Assembly (NCBI GenBank): GCA_001051155.2
Contig: JYIP02000006.1
Span: 248,001 to 312,000 of the forward strand
Origin: Chrysoporthe austroafricana
Taxonomy: Eukaryota; Ascomycota; Sordariomycetes; Diaporthales; Cryphonectriaceae
DNA: 64,000 bases
Reading direction: 5' to 3'
The notes below the pieces were generated by a model. That model was not told where the DNA came from. It ran no database searches and saw only the letters and a program-made list of their open reading frames with translations. A program made the position numbers and the translations under genes. The first letter of the stretch is position 1. Each line of letters opens with the position of its first letter. Below are positions 1 to 12,450 of this stretch, in pieces.

Positions 1-37
1 GCCTGACTTTTGGACTTCTGGTCATCAGCATGTGGAA

Positions 38-598
38 TTACTTTTGCTGCTTGTAGTATAAGGAAGGAGGGGGGAAACATCGATACATCAACACCGCCAT
101 AACCCAAAATACCAACAATTTCGTTGCGACAAGTTTAAGGGCCCGGCCATCTGGTCCGTGAAGTACATTGAATGAAATTCCATGCTTTGCCCATTCACCA
201 GCCCATCTCAGTCGATGGGTTCTGGGAATGCTCCGAACTGCAAAGTACATACCAGTAGCATGCTCAGCCACGGCCGAGGTATTGCAATGCGGCGTGTTAG
301 CGACGGCTATGCCTCGCGTCCTCATGGATTCCAGATCTACCAAGTCGTTACTTGAACCCACCACAGCAATCATCCTCAGGTTGAACGACACTGCTTGATC
401 AGCATCTCTGCATGTATAGGGACCATGATGACATCGAAATCCCATACGCGCACGGTGATTTGATCTGGGTGCATGCGGGCATTCTTTAGAAGCTCGTATG
501 TAAGTGTTGAATATTGACAAGGCTCTCAGGCACCCTCTCTGGCACCCAGGCCTGCTAACCTCCAGATTGCCATCGCGGTTTCCTAAATAGGAAACCAC
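38..598 (-). pseudogene. D-isomer-specific 2-hydroxyacid dehydrogenase fragment, frameshifted
   Basis: The minus-strand reading frame contains the N-terminal catalytic-domain signature of NAD-dependent D-2-hydroxyacid dehydrogenases. 'LRMIAVVGSSNDLVDLES' is followed by 'RGIAVANTP', 'AVAEHATGMYFAVRS' and 'AGEWAKHG', in family order. The frame is then broken exactly where the Rossmann fold should begin. In the +1 frame near 80-115 one reads 'NEIVGILGYGG', the expected GxGxxG start, but the open frame itself reads nonsense there. Everything after this, including the NAD-binding domain and the catalytic Arg/Glu/His, is absent, so this is a remnant of a gene that is normally about 330 residues. 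The first ~60 residues do not look like the family and may be an intron or rearranged DNA. A window-edge truncation cannot explain the frame break. Family assignment is confident; original substrate is unknown. Confidence 0.72.
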
Positions 599-1847
599 CC
601 TGGCCTCTGGAAGGATATATTAATACCCAACGAACTTTATCGGTCGAAAGGAAAGGCAAACAGGCGAAGGGAAAGATAAGCGGTCTTTCCGGACTCCTAA
701 GGGGCCAGAGGGCCCTCTATATAAGGGCGGCTTTCCTCCCTTCCAGATAGTTCAGCTCGTCAAGCTTCAATATACACTCGTTCATTCTCTATAAAACAAC
801 AGTAAGCGGTGCTGGCAAGTCGAACACTAGCGTGTATGAGAATAGCTTCTCTAGCAAGATTATCACATAGCTAGACTACTATTGCTGCCGGTGGGTTGCG
901 CCACTGTGAAGTTCGGTAGGTTACCATCTGGGGTTGTTGTGCGCGATGCTTCAGTGACAGCTTATATTACAATACTCCGTCCGGTACATGAACCTTCCTG
1001 GGTTGGAACGTCATGGTAGGCATGTTGTTAAAGTTTCTCCGCTGCCAGGGCAAAGTAGCGCCGGCTTCTCTATCCATGACCACCTGGGCACTTACATCAA
1101 GGTGTAGTATCCACTCAACTGCTAACAATGTACGCTAGGCTAGGGTCTTGATAAACCGGTAGATTGGGCGGGAAAATACAATGCAAACATTAATTGCATT
1201 CCTCTGGTAGTAATTTACTTAACGATCGACCTCTTTGCTGTGCGGTTACGAGACGGGCTCCATTAAAATGATGTCCCGCATTCTCGTAATATGAAGAGCC
1301 CGCTTTAAATCTTTATGGGCTTAGGGTTGGCGTTACGGTTAGACAGAGTGAAAATCAGCACGCAGCTGTTAGCACGAGCCGAGCGCCTCTGTTCTTTTCC
1401 TGAGCCAGAAATGATGTCAGCATCTTATACCGACCTCCAGATCCGGGGCAGCAGGCTCGAACAACATAAGCGTGAGTGTAGACAGATGAACAGACCTAGC
1501 AAAAACGAATAGTGCCTATGGCCTGGCCTGACATCGTTAAAGATTTAGATCAGAAGAGGGGGACGCTGTCGAAGCCGTCGTCGAGATAAGGCATAGGTCG
1601 GACTGGCTAGCGGGCTTATCCGCGAAACGGCTATAGCAAATTCACAACTGGCAAGCGGAATTTCGGTATTTCGACAGTGCCTAGAATCTGGTCAGGCACG
1701 TAGAGAAAAGAACTCGATACGTTAATCGCCCTCCCTCGAACGTAGAGGAAACTGAAGCTAAAGGTCTATCTACTTATAGGTTTAAAATGCCCGAGGGCGG
1801 GGGCACCCCTACCGCTGGGCCCCTCCATTGCCCACTACAACATTGGT
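599..1847. other. No gene recognised; LTR- or promoter-like stretch near 700-870
   Basis: No open frame with recognisable protein content. At 715-725 a TATATAAGG box is followed by a pyrimidine-rich tract and then TCTATAAAACAACA at about 788-801. This could be the promoter/R region of a solo LTR or a decayed gene promoter. No matching terminal repeat or target duplication was found in the window, so it is not called as a mobile element. Confidence 0.3.
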
Positions 1848-2123
1848 TTATATTTTAAGTGCCCTCCCCTTCTCAACAACGTCTAAATAGGCCGTAAGCA
1901 ATCTTTGTCCTCTATAATTACTCATTAAGCTTTGTACAGTACTATCGGCCTCGATATTGTCGAAAGTCTTCTCATTCAAAAACTTAACACCACAATACCG
2001 CAGTACAAACGTTATCACTTCTGCCCACGTCATTGTTGCTGGTATTGGCGGATTTGTAGAAATCTCTCCTACTCCTGAAGTCCTCGCGGCTCTATGCCAC
2101 ACGAATGCCGACGCAGTGGACAT
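1848..2123 (-). CDS. Unrecognised short frame, possibly decayed coding sequence
   Basis: A 91-residue minus-strand frame with protein-like composition toward its C-terminus ('TWAEVITFVLRYCGVKFLN', then 'SNYRGQRLLTAYLDVVEKG'). I do not recognise a family. There is no partner exon that I can join to it and no signal peptide. The surroundings hold only decayed material, so it may be the last exon of a lost gene or a chance frame. Reported because its composition differs from the random frames nearby. Confidence 0.2.
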   Translation of the reverse strand: MSTASAFVWHRAARTSGVGEISTNPPIPATMTWAEVITFVLRYCGVKFLNEKTFDNIEADSTVQSLMSNYRGQRLLTAYLDVVEKGRALKI

Positions 2124-3464
2124 TAACAGCAGTACTTGCAGCTAATTATCTATCTAGCCTTTCCGTCATCTTCCGCTACGGAGCGATTGAACATAAAGCA
2201 CATTGCGCCTCGGCGGAAGAGTCAGCAAGGAATCGAGCTTGACTTTACGACCGCAGTTGGAGGTCCAAGGAAGGCTAGCAGGGATGAAATGAAAGCCGCA
2301 GTAGATATACATGCTTCGAAGTAGCTTGGAGCTGGAGGAGATAGCTTCTAGAGGCAATCACACACACTACATAGGATCTTGAAATATAAAATGAAATTTG
2401 GAAAGATCTCAAAGTTGGTGGAACGATTATGCAAGGAAAAAGGCTCAGTAAGTCATATGCATTGAATCTTTTCCCCCATACATTATAGATTTAGTCTTGA
2501 ATTCATATGCTTTGCATTATCGGAATTCGCCTGGCAAGTCTTTGCCAATTTCATGCTCAGAAAACATAATGTATACACAGTCCCACCTCATCAACTTCCG
2601 ATTGCACTTAGAGTATCATGAGTAGAAGTATCTTTCACAGATCTTCTCCTAATGTCATATGCAACTGGGGTCAATGTTAATTTCGCATACCGGCACTCAC
2701 ATTGGCTCACCAAGACAGCTGATATTGAATTTCGCGGATCCTCTGTAACGAAGTTGGGTAATCTAGGCTCTCCTGCATCCCATCCGAGCTGTGTTACTGA
2801 ATATAAAATAGAAGAGGACTGTCAGATAAGTGATAGGTACAAAATTCTGCTAATAGCTTGGAAATTTGTTTTCTTTCATATTGAATCGGCAAGCGCTAAA
2901 TGGGTTGCAGCACTAGTATGTAGTAGAGGAATAATGCTACCTAAGAAGAGTAGGAATGCTTATGCTAGCCTATCAGAGGAGTCTCCATCCCGCTTTGACC
3001 CGCCTGTAAACTATCCGGCTAAGCAAGCCTGAGCTCTAAAGCGATTAAGGTCAAAACCTGCCACGGACAATTGCTACAATGGGTTTCCTTATCATCTCTA
3101 TGAAATAAACATAGATCATGTGATAGGAGTTGGAGATGATTCCGACATGATAGTGTCTTTTTAGTTCGCTATTCTGCATATATATGTGGAAGCTTAAAAT
3201 CTTATCTGCATAAGCGTCGTGAATAGTCAGATATGCTTGGTCAGTCCGGACTATTTCAAATAGCTTCGCAAATCTAGAATCCGATTCTGCATAAATTTTC
3301 CACAAGCCAGCGAACACGGCAAGGCATTAGCGTGAACGATTTATACTTCGACATTTCAGTTCAACAATCAAGACATATATCCTACAATTTCGTCAGCCCT
3401 TTGATCTTTCGACACAGACCAAAACTTTGTATAGCTCCCTAAGCACTAACGCTCAGCTGTCAAT
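2124..3464. other. No gene recognised; upstream region of the tyrosinase gene
   Basis: A 126-codon plus-strand frame at 2652-3032 and an 88-codon minus-strand frame at 3051-3317 are present, but neither resembles a known domain and neither continues into a plausible spliced gene. The last ~150 bases before 3465 (ACATATATCC at about 3373) are probably the tyrosinase promoter and 5' UTR. Confidence 0.4.
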
Positions 3465-4847
3465 ATGCGTGCCGGCTATTTCGTTATTGCCGCAAGTGTT
3501 CTTGCAAGTGCACTGTCGCTTACAAGGGTGGGCGTCGACACCTTAGCTCAACTTCAGTCACAAGCGGTGACCGCGTTACAAACAGTGGCAGCGAACTCTA
3601 CCAAGGAAGAGAAGACTTGTCATCTTTCCAACGCTGCGGCCCGCCGGGACTGGTAAGAGCAACATCTTTGCTAATATTTGCCTGATCGTACCTTAAAAGC
3701 TTATGCGGAATTTCCAGGGCTTCTTTGTCTGCAATTGAGAAAAAGGCGTACATTAGTGCCGTGCAGTGTCTTCTAGAGCTTCCGTCCAAATCGGACCCAA
3801 CCTTTGCGCCGGGCGCCAGAAACAGATATGATGACTTTGTAGCCGTTCATATCAACCAAACGCTTACTATCCATGGCACGGTATAGTTATTAGTATTCTA
3901 TTATACTATATATAGTACGTCGGCTAACCCTTTGATATGTTCATATATTAGGGCAATTTTCTCACTTGGCATCGTTATATGACCTGGGCTTACGAGAACG
4001 CTCTCCGGAAGGAGTGCGGATATCAAGGATATCAGCCGTACTGGGACTGGTTTGCGTACGCAAATGACCTCACCCAGTCTCCCCTGTTTGACGGGAGTGA
4101 TACGAGTATGAGCGGCGACGGATCTTTTGTCGCTCATAATGGGAGTCTCTCTGGCACCGGTAACATCTGGTTGCCTTCTGGAAACGGAGGTGGTTGCGTG
4201 ATGAGCGGGCCTTTTGTCAAGTAAGTAAAGTCAAGCACTGCATAAAGTTCTTTGAACGGCACGGGGAAAAAATATTTCGAATACGCTCTGTCTGACACAA
4301 GTAACCCAGCATGACGGTTCATCTTGGTCCGGTCGACCCAGGAATGGCTGGCATGGAGCCGAATCCCAGTCCAGACGGTGTCTTGGGCTATAACCCACGC
4401 TGTCTAAGTCGTGACTTGAGTAGCTATGTTACTTCGACCTGGTTCACATTGACCAACCTTCTGAACGTCACTCTCGGCGCCGCGTCTCAAAGCATTTTAC
4501 TCTTCCAGAACGAGCTCCAAGGGCGCTTCGCTGACTCCTTTCTTGGCATGCATGCCACAGGTCACATGGCGGTCGGTGGCGAGGCCTCTGACTTATTCTC
4601 TTCGATCAATGACCCAAGCTTTTTCTTCCACCACGCGATGCTGGACCATGTGTATTGGATATGGCAGGCATTGCATCCTTCGGAGTCGGGAGATATTGCT
4701 GGGACGATCACATTGCTTAATAACCCGCCGAGCAGGGACACTTTAAAGACAGATATTATCGACTTGGGTGTAAATGCGGCAAGTGTGGAAATTGCACAGG
4801 TTCTCGACACGCTAGGGAACAGTCCATTCTGCTATATATATTTATAG
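3465..4847 (+). CDS. Secreted short tyrosinase / catechol oxidase, type-3 copper enzyme
   Basis: Oxidises phenols and catechols to quinones with a dinuclear copper centre; exported from the cell. Exons as I read them: 3465-3652, 3718-3880, 3952-4220, 4310-4847. All introns are GT-AG of 65-89 bp and the joined frame is exactly 386 codons (385 residues) with no stop. Residues 1-18 look like a signal peptide. The CuA site is H107, H115 and H124 ('AVHINQTLTIHGTGNFLTWHRY'-like block, quoted in parts: 'HGTGNF', 'LTWHRYMTW'). The CuB site is H288 and H292 ('MHATGH') plus the HH at 314-315 and H320 ('FFHHAMLDHVYWIWQ'). The protein ends 'NSPFCYIYL', typical of the short ascomycete tyrosinases that lack the C-terminal shielding domain. 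It is intact although its neighbours on both sides are decayed. Whether it acts as monophenolase or only as diphenolase cannot be read from the sequence. Confidence 0.92.
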
Positions 4848-6791
4848 CTCAAACCATAATAATGAATTCAGAGAGATTATACCTTTGACACTCTCCACAG
4901 TATCCGCCGTCCTCATGTTCATCCTCGGCTCGCTAATTATCCGTCGGCCACGTTTCATACAGAGGCATTGCACTAGAATCCTGAAGCACGGTGGCTAGTG
5001 GAAAGAAGGTGACTTTCACGAGCTTGCCATCCTACCTCAGAAACTTTGTGGCATGCAGCACTCGAAGTCGTAACCCGCGGTTCTAGTAGAGATGTGATGA
5101 TGCATATCGACGCCCGCTGTTTGGAGAGTTTCAGATAAAGTTGAACCACGCCGTGAGAAAACTCCACATGCGAAAAACGTTGGGGCAATAGGGTGGCTGA
5201 ACGTCCACATATCAGTCGTCTTCGACAATATTATACCAAAGCTGGGATCATATTCTTATCAGCCGTTGTCCCTGACCTCTAACGACGACGAAGCAGCACC
5301 ATCCCCTCCAATTGAAAAACTTGTAGGAGAATTTAAAACTAGCAAGTAAAACATACAATCAAGTTTTGTATTATTTTCATGATGGCCTTATATTCAACCC
5401 CCCCTCCCCAAAAAAAACTTATGTAGGGCTTTCTTTTTTTTTTTTACTTTAAACTTTAGCAAGCTCACATAACCCACAATCATCTAGATTCGTCGGGACT
5501 GCGTTGTCGCTATGCATAGTAAACTTGGCGACCATAGCTACTTTCTTGGCATTCTTGTGATCCAATCGCTACTGAAATCAACACGAGTGTCTTTAGCGGT
5601 CTAGTAAACTCATGCGCCGTTATTGACGAGCTCGTTTGTAATCTCCAAGGCCGAAATGAACGTCCCGAAAATGAGCACTGTTCTGCCACGGTATGATGCA
5701 GGAAAGCGGTAATTACTGTTTCGAATGCGTAACCCGACTTAAAATCCAAACAAACCCAATATATCAAACACAAGCGGCAAACCGTATCTGCCTAAAGCCA
5801 CAATAATAGCATTAAAGCTCTACGACTCCTTGCTCAATGCGTAGCTCGAAGACGAAAACGCCGGCTTCGAAGTCTGGACCTGGCATTGATTGCTATCGGG
5901 GTTCTCTCTAGCTAGCCTTCAAGTGAGTTGCGCATGATCTCCTCGCTACGACGACTCTTCTGCGCCAAAAACTGTCAAGACAGGGAATATCATTAGTTTC
6001 TAGAAATAGTCATGTTACTAATTCCTAAAGTGACTACAGGACTCGATTTAGGGGCGAGCCATTAATCGAGGCATACGAGGCGTTCTTTCTGTCAGCTGGG
6101 CTGTCCGGGTCAGTATGCCGGTCAACTACCCCTTGCTCAAGGTTCTGCCTTTCATCAAGATGGATCCCTTTCCGCGTGCTCTCTCGAAACCGAACGTTGC
6201 CGGGGCCATCGTTCTAGCATCCGCAGGTAGGGTCATGGAAGGAACGAAGGCGCAGAAACCTTTATTCATACTGACGAAATGAGGCGGCACAGACCCACCT
6301 TAGATTGTGGCCAGCTGCTCGACCTTTAATGGCCTTCGCACACCAACCTCAACCGCCGAGGACGATGCCTTCCTTAGCGGGATATGTGTCTGTGTACAGC
6401 ATAGGTCCTTGCGCCTGTGGCCGGCACGCTGGCCATCTACGTCTTCACATCTGACAACCAGCCCGCCTCTGGGATGATGAGCATCCTGGTTGGGAGAACG
6501 CGAGCATCACTCCTTCATCCTGCCGCAACGCATTAGAAAGCCTGTTTTCGCGCGTAGAAGATTTTGAGGAGAGTTGCTTCTGCTCACAAAGTAGTTCCCG
6601 AAGCTGGACAGGAACGGTATAATAAAATTGCGCTACGCATTTAGATCCTGTTCTGGTATATCCTGGTCACGAAAAGTCTCTTATAAGCATAGCGGGACGG
6701 AGAAGATCCACTTTGAAACTCTCAAGACATCCGATGCCGTCAAGCCTGTAAACTGCCATATTTGAAAAGAAGTGTTGGGGGAGGGGGCTAA
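4848..6791. other. Intergenic region with decayed coding debris
   Basis: No intact gene. Protein-like fragments occur in changing frames. On the minus strand near 4990-5230 one reads 'MWTFSHPIAPTFFACGVF'. Near 5510-5773 there is an 87-codon frame. On the plus strand near 6108-6235 one reads 'MPVNYPLLKVLPFIKMD' then 'VAGAIVLASAGRVME', vaguely like a cytochrome P450 mid-region. None can be joined into a gene and no heme-Cys or other diagnostic motif was found. A homopolymer/polypyrimidine run lies at 5397-5450. GC content is normal here, so decay is not by strong RIP. Confidence 0.4.
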
Positions 6792-6793
6792 TC

Positions 6794-6853
6794 AGCAAAG
6801 CTTCGCCTATAGTGAGCTTAGTTGATTACTAAGCGAGCAAGCGAAGCTTTGCT
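6794..6853 (+). repeat. Perfect 13-bp inverted repeat (hairpin) at the Helitron 5' end
   Basis: AGCAAAGCTTCGC at 6794-6806 is the reverse complement of GCGAAGCTTTGCT at 6841-6853, with a 34-nt loop. The loop itself contains CTTAG...CTAAG (6817-6821 / 6829-6833). The second copy at 63461 keeps the structure except for one G-to-A change in the right arm. A strong hairpin at the 5' rather than only at the 3' end is unusual for a canonical Helitron. Confidence 0.85.
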
Positions 6854-7379
6854 TAGTTGAATTCTCTCTAGGGGGTCCTGAAATCCGTATACGGACCAGG
6901 CTTAGCATATACCCATTTGATAATTGGTCCGGACTATTCGTTCCGGAAAAGGGTTAGGGTCTTGCGGGAGTTCAGGGGTTTTGGGGGGGGGTTTAGGGAA
7001 TCTTTTTCTAGGAATTCGCTATAGACTTTCTGAAATTCGATTTCTATATTAAAATACTAAAATACCAAAACGCTTTTATATTAATTATCGTTATCCTTTT
7101 CTATCGCTATTAATATTTCAAGGAAGCGAATCAGGTATAATATAGCATAAAATGCTATTTATAATTAAAAGCTAATATTCCCAAATTATTGCGATATTTA
7201 TAGCATTTTGCCATAATAGAAAACGGAATATTTAGTTATTTATTCTTTTATAGCTTTTCGATTAAAGTTTACGATAATGCTATTACTATTCGTTTTAAAA
7301 AGCTTTTATTGATTAAGCTTTTTTTATTATTAATTATTATTGCAGTTATACGCAAGCTTATCGCAAGGCTATACGATAA

Positions 7380-7475
7380 GCTTGCTAATTAAATTAGCTA
7401 TTATTAAGCTAGCTATTATCAAATTAGCTATTATTAAGCTAGTTATTATTAAGCTAGTTATTATTAAGCTAATAA
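7380..7475 (+). repeat. Short tandem repeat of about 15 bp in the Helitron
   Basis: Five to six imperfect units of the type ATTAAGCTAGTTATT follow each other. They lie in the AT-rich 5' part of the Helitron, upstream of the Rep region. Probably slippage in RIP-degraded DNA. Confidence 0.7.
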
Positions 7476-9639
7476 CTTTTTTAGTTAATATTTTTTGCAA
7501 TATTAGATTTTGCTTTCGGTATTCTTATTCGATTTGTTCTTTCAGTATTGCAAAATTAATAAGAGCAGCTTTTGCTTTTTCTTGAAATATAATTAAATAT
7601 ATTTATTTCAAACCAAAATATATTTTATATTCCCTTTCTTGCTCTTATTATTCTTTACGTTTTTTATTATTATTATAGCTAGCAAGAAAAAAATAAATAT
7701 AATCGTTTCTTTCAGTAAAGTATTAATCTTGAAAATATGCTTAATATAGCTGCTATTAAGTACGAGCTTGCTATAATTTAGTAATGCTATCGTATTTAAA
7801 CTTATTATAGTAAAGCTTATTCTCAAGCTTTTATTATCGAAAAATTGCAATTTTAAATACGATAATGCAAAACTTATATCTTTTTTTTATAAAAAGAATT
7901 TAATAATAATAATACTGCTTTCTTTAATAATAGAAACGATTTGTAATATTCTAATTCTTTTTTAGCTTAAGCTTAATTTACTTATTTCGAATATAGCATT
8001 TATTATATTTTTCGTATCTGATATTATTAAATAAATATAGCTTAAATCGAAATTTATAATTTGATTTATTAATAATATAATATTTAAATAACCGATTTCG
8101 ATTTTACTATAAAATTAAAATAGTATTGTTAAAGCAATTACGAAATGCTATATATTAATTTTATTGCAATAAGAAATAAGCTATATATCGATATTAAACT
8201 TAAGCAATACGAAAAGGAAATTTGCTATAAATGCCAATTTTATTAGCTATATTTCGATTAGTTTAATAAAAGATTTTCGAAATTATTATTGCTAATATTA
8301 AGCCCTTATAATCTTTATAGCCTTTTAGCTAGCTATTTTTCGAACTTTTTTAACCTATTTTCCCATTTTCTTTTATTATTAAGCTTTCCATTCTTTAACA
8401 GCTATACTATTTCTATAATAGCTCGCTAAGCTGCAATTGCTGCTTTGCGAAAAATTCGAAAGCAATAATTAAATAATAATTTTACCTTTTTTAATTTCCA
8501 ATAACCTTTTCTTAATAGTATATCGGCTACTAAACGATATATCGCGCTATAAGCAAATGCTATAAGCGATATTAATAAAGAATTCTTTAGCTAATTTTAT
8601 AAAATATTATATAAAAAAGAGTTATCTATTTGCAATTATTATAAAGAATATTAATTCGATATAAATTTATCCTAAAATATTTGCATTAAATATTGCAATA
8701 AGGATTCTAATTTTTCTTAAGTTTATTTCTTTTTTGCTAAGAATTATATAGATTTTAGCAATATCTTAATAAACTTTTCTTATTTTTCTTAAGCCGAAAA
8801 AATGCTAATTTCGAAAATTTATATCGTTTTCGAAATTCGTTATATCCGTAACGCTTAATATCGATATTCGGAATATATTTGCTATTTTTTCCGGGATATA
8901 GCTAAAATATATTATATTTTTTTTCTCTTTCCGTTATAATTTGATATTATTATAATCATATTTAATTATAATCGCTTCCGAAATGCATTTATTAAAGAAT
9001 ATAAAGTCTATAAGTATGCTATATTAATATAATTCCGATATTTAATTGCTAATTACTTTTTTTATAATAATAATAATATATAAATTTCTGAAAAGAATTT
9101 GAGTTAGCTATTAAAAAACGATATTATCTTCAATAAGCTATTTATTTGTTTTAATAATACTGATATACAATTTGACAAAAATATTAGCGATATTAATTTA
9201 GCTATAGCAATTAATTAAATTTCGATATTCGCTATTTCTAATTTTCTTGCTAATTAATCTGAAATTGCTTAGATTTAATAGCAATTTCAAGCTAATGCTT
9301 AATCTGAAAAGGCTTTTGCTATTATAAATTAAATAGAAACGCTTACTTTCCAATTTACCCTTTTTAATAAGCTAAATCTTTCTATTTTTTTTTATTCTAG
9401 CTTTTTTCTTATATTATTTCCTATAGGCAAAAGCGATTTGTTATAGCTGCAATTACGAATAGCTATAGAAAACGAAATTATTATATATGCTTTTAAATAT
9501 AAAAATAGCCGTTTTACAGCTTATTTTCGTTTCGCTTTTTACGTATTTAATTGCTAAATAAAAAAGAAAATTCTGGAAAATAACGCTTTTTATATACGCA
9601 AATTGCATTCTGATAATAATAAGCTTCTTATTGCAAATA
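7476..9639. other. RIP-degraded 5' interior of the Helitron, no readable product
   Basis: About 2.2 kb of very AT-rich sequence full of TAA/TAG in all frames. It lies between the Helitron 5' end and the first recognisable Rep-type text, so it probably includes the leader and N-terminal part of the RepHel gene. Nothing else was recognised in it. Confidence 0.5.
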
Positions 9640-12450
9640 AACTTCGCGAACTTCTAGCTAGCTATTCTAAATGCAAAACTGAAACGGATATATTATTTAA
9701 TTCGATTATTCGTAATATTTATAAGCTAGCTAATACTCGCTTTTTTTTAATTCAATAAGCGTAAATAGCTAAATGCTATCGTAAATGCTTTAAGCTGCTT
9801 TTTTCTTTTCTTAATATTTAGCTATATTAATTTTTATTAAGATAATTAAATACGCTATTTGCTGCAATATATAAAATAGCTAATAATATCGCTATTTGAA
9901 AAGAAATTCAAGCTTATATGCTAGAATATTAATAATAACCTTTATATCGTAGCATATTAATTATTTTTCCGGTTTTAAACTTTTTTTAATATAATTTTAA
10001 TTTTTAAATTCCGTTTCGCTAATTACTAGAATTGCTAAAAATAGCAAGTACGTAACGGGAAATATAATTATAATTTCGATTAATATAAGCTATTTTTATT
10101 TCTTATTAAAAATATAAAAACCGAGCTAAGCTATTAAGTATTTGCTAAGTTTTAAGAATATTATATTAATACAGTTAATTTTAATTTTCTTAATAATAAA
10201 AAATGCTTTCTTAGCTATAATAATACTTGCTTTTCCGTAATCGTTTCGAATTAGCTATTTATATAAGATTATTTAACTAATTTAATTTTTCGTATTTCTA
10301 TTTATATTTGTCTCTTTTTGCATTATTTCCGCTAGAAAAAAATTAGGCTTACGCGAAAATTAATTATAGAAATTTTAAAATAAATTAAAGAAGCAAACCG
10401 TATATAAGTTAAGGATTATTGCAATTACGTTTTAAGTTTCGGGATAAGCATTTTCGAATAATTAAATAAAATAAGCATCTTGCTAGCTAATTTGCAATGC
10501 TATTTCTATTTCTCTCGCTTTTTGCAGCTTGAATTAATTATTAATAAGAAATTAAATTTTAAGCATTAATCGTTTTTGCTTGCTTGTAATAATTAGCGCT
10601 TAAATCCGTATTAAATAGCTTTTCAGATCGGTTAGAAAGCTAATATAAATATTAGCTTTTATATTAATTAGCATGCTATTAAAATTTATATCGCTAAATA
10701 CTATTTTAAAGCGGAAATTAAATTAGCATTTTATAACGAAATTGTTAGCTAAGTATTTCCTTATATTAGCGATTGGAATTCTTTTTTTTCCTTTATTATC
10801 TATATAATAAATAAGCTAATTGGCGAAAAAGATTAATTTTAATATAAGATTATATATTATTTTCTTTACCGCAAGCTTATTAATAGCTCGAAAGTTATTA
10901 TTCCTATTAATTATTGCTTCGAAAGCAATTAATCCTATTAATTTCAAATAAATAATAAGGATATATAATTAAAGCAATTTTCTTTAATTAAATATAAAAA
11001 CCGCGCTATTATCCTTTAATTTAAGAATATTAGCTATTTCGAATAACTAATGCTATATAATTAAGAAGCTAAATTGCTAATCTTATAGCTTATAACTAAA
11101 GCTTATATCCTTAATTATTTCCCCGTTTATAAGCTTAATATAGTTAAAAACGAAAATTTCTATTATATTAAATTAATATTTTATTATCTTTTCCGCAATT
11201 TTAACGCTTTGCTAATTATAAAAAGCTAAGAATATGCTTCTTATAAGCTAGCATATTAGGCTTGCTAGCGATATTACGAATATAACGTTTATAATTATTA
11301 TGCTATTAATATTTTTCTTTTTTAGGATATAAATAAGTTCGAAAATCGTTAAGATTTTCTAAAAGCTGTATTAAGCTTTTAGGAAAAGCTTGCGCGCGCG
11401 GTTCTTAATCGAAATTTCGATTTTTTTAACAAATTTGATAAGCTTAGCTGCTAAGAAATCGATCTGAACGCTAACTGGGCTAGCAATATAAAAAGCTATT
11501 CTAAGCTTAATGAAATTAACGAAAACTATTAATTTATTCGCTCTTTAATATAATTTTATAATCTAATTATTTCTAAAAATAACTTTCCTAATAATATAAT
11601 CGACTTGCTTAATTCTGAATAGCGTTTTCTATTCGAGAAATATATCTATTATTACTGCCAAATTCTTATTAATAACGATCTTAATTTATATTATATTAAT
11701 TGCAATAATATAGCTAGCTATAGCAAATCTTTTATTATTAAAATTCTTTCTAAAATTCTGAAAACGGAAGCAAAAGCTTATAGCTGCTTTAATCTTATTA
11801 CTTGCTTAATATTTACGGGTATAGCTGCTAACGAGATTAATAATCGTATTTTGCATTTTCTTTTCTATTTTCTTATCTTTAAAGCTTTTAATTATATTCT
11901 TTTAGCTAATACTGGTTTTGCTTAATTCTAGCAAAACTTAGCAAATATTAAATACTTTATTATTAATGAAAAGTTTATAATCGGCTTTAATATAATAGCT
12001 TTAATTAATATATGCTTGCGAAAGGCTTTTCTTAATTCTAGCAAAATTTTCGGTAATATTAATATTTTTTTGTTTAATAATTTTTATTAGCTATTGCTTA
12101 TTTTTGATAAGCTTCTTTATTATATTAAAAAGGACTTTAAAGCTTTCGAAATTAGCGGTTAGATCGCTTATATAGCTATCGATTATATTGCTTGCTTATT
12201 AATTGCTATATGCTAAGCAGACTTTTCGCAAGCAGCTTTCAAGTATATTTTCGAAAGCATATAAATTATAAATTGCGATAAGCTTATATAAAAGCTTTTA
12301 AATACGCGCTGCTATTTTTACAAATTTATTACGGCCGAAAAGATTGCTAGGTTCGATAGCGCTATTCGCATTTTCTTTACGAATAAGGAAATGGATAGCT
12401 ATAATTTTATTTATATAAATAAGTTTTAAATCCTTATTATAAACGTTAAA
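9640..12450 (+). pseudogene. Helitron RepHel protein, Rep part and first half of the Pif1-like helicase
   Basis: Despite dozens of stops, plus-strand frames read like fungal Helitron polyproteins. Around 10860-11100 the text preceding the helicase is recognisable ('KVIIPINYCFESN', later 'YKNRAIIL', 'NISYFE'). The helicase follows: 'FTGIAANEINNRILHF' near 11815-11860 matches the GVAA..N..G.T-LHS block, 'YFIINEKFIIGF' near 11950-11985 the Walker B DE motif, and 'FGNINIFLFNNFY' near 12045-12085 the FGG.NV-FLFGDFYQLPP block. Stops sit mostly where Gln or Trp is expected, as RIP would produce. The gene is cut at 12450 by LTR element D and resumes at 41576. The role would be rolling-circle transposition; this copy is dead. 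Confidence 0.8.

Noticed and set aside
7000..12450. Starship captain (tyrosine recombinase) or Crypton in the AT-rich block
   Set aside because: Considered because of the size and cargo-like gene island. The readable protein blocks are Rep/Pif1 helicase, so the host element is a Helitron.
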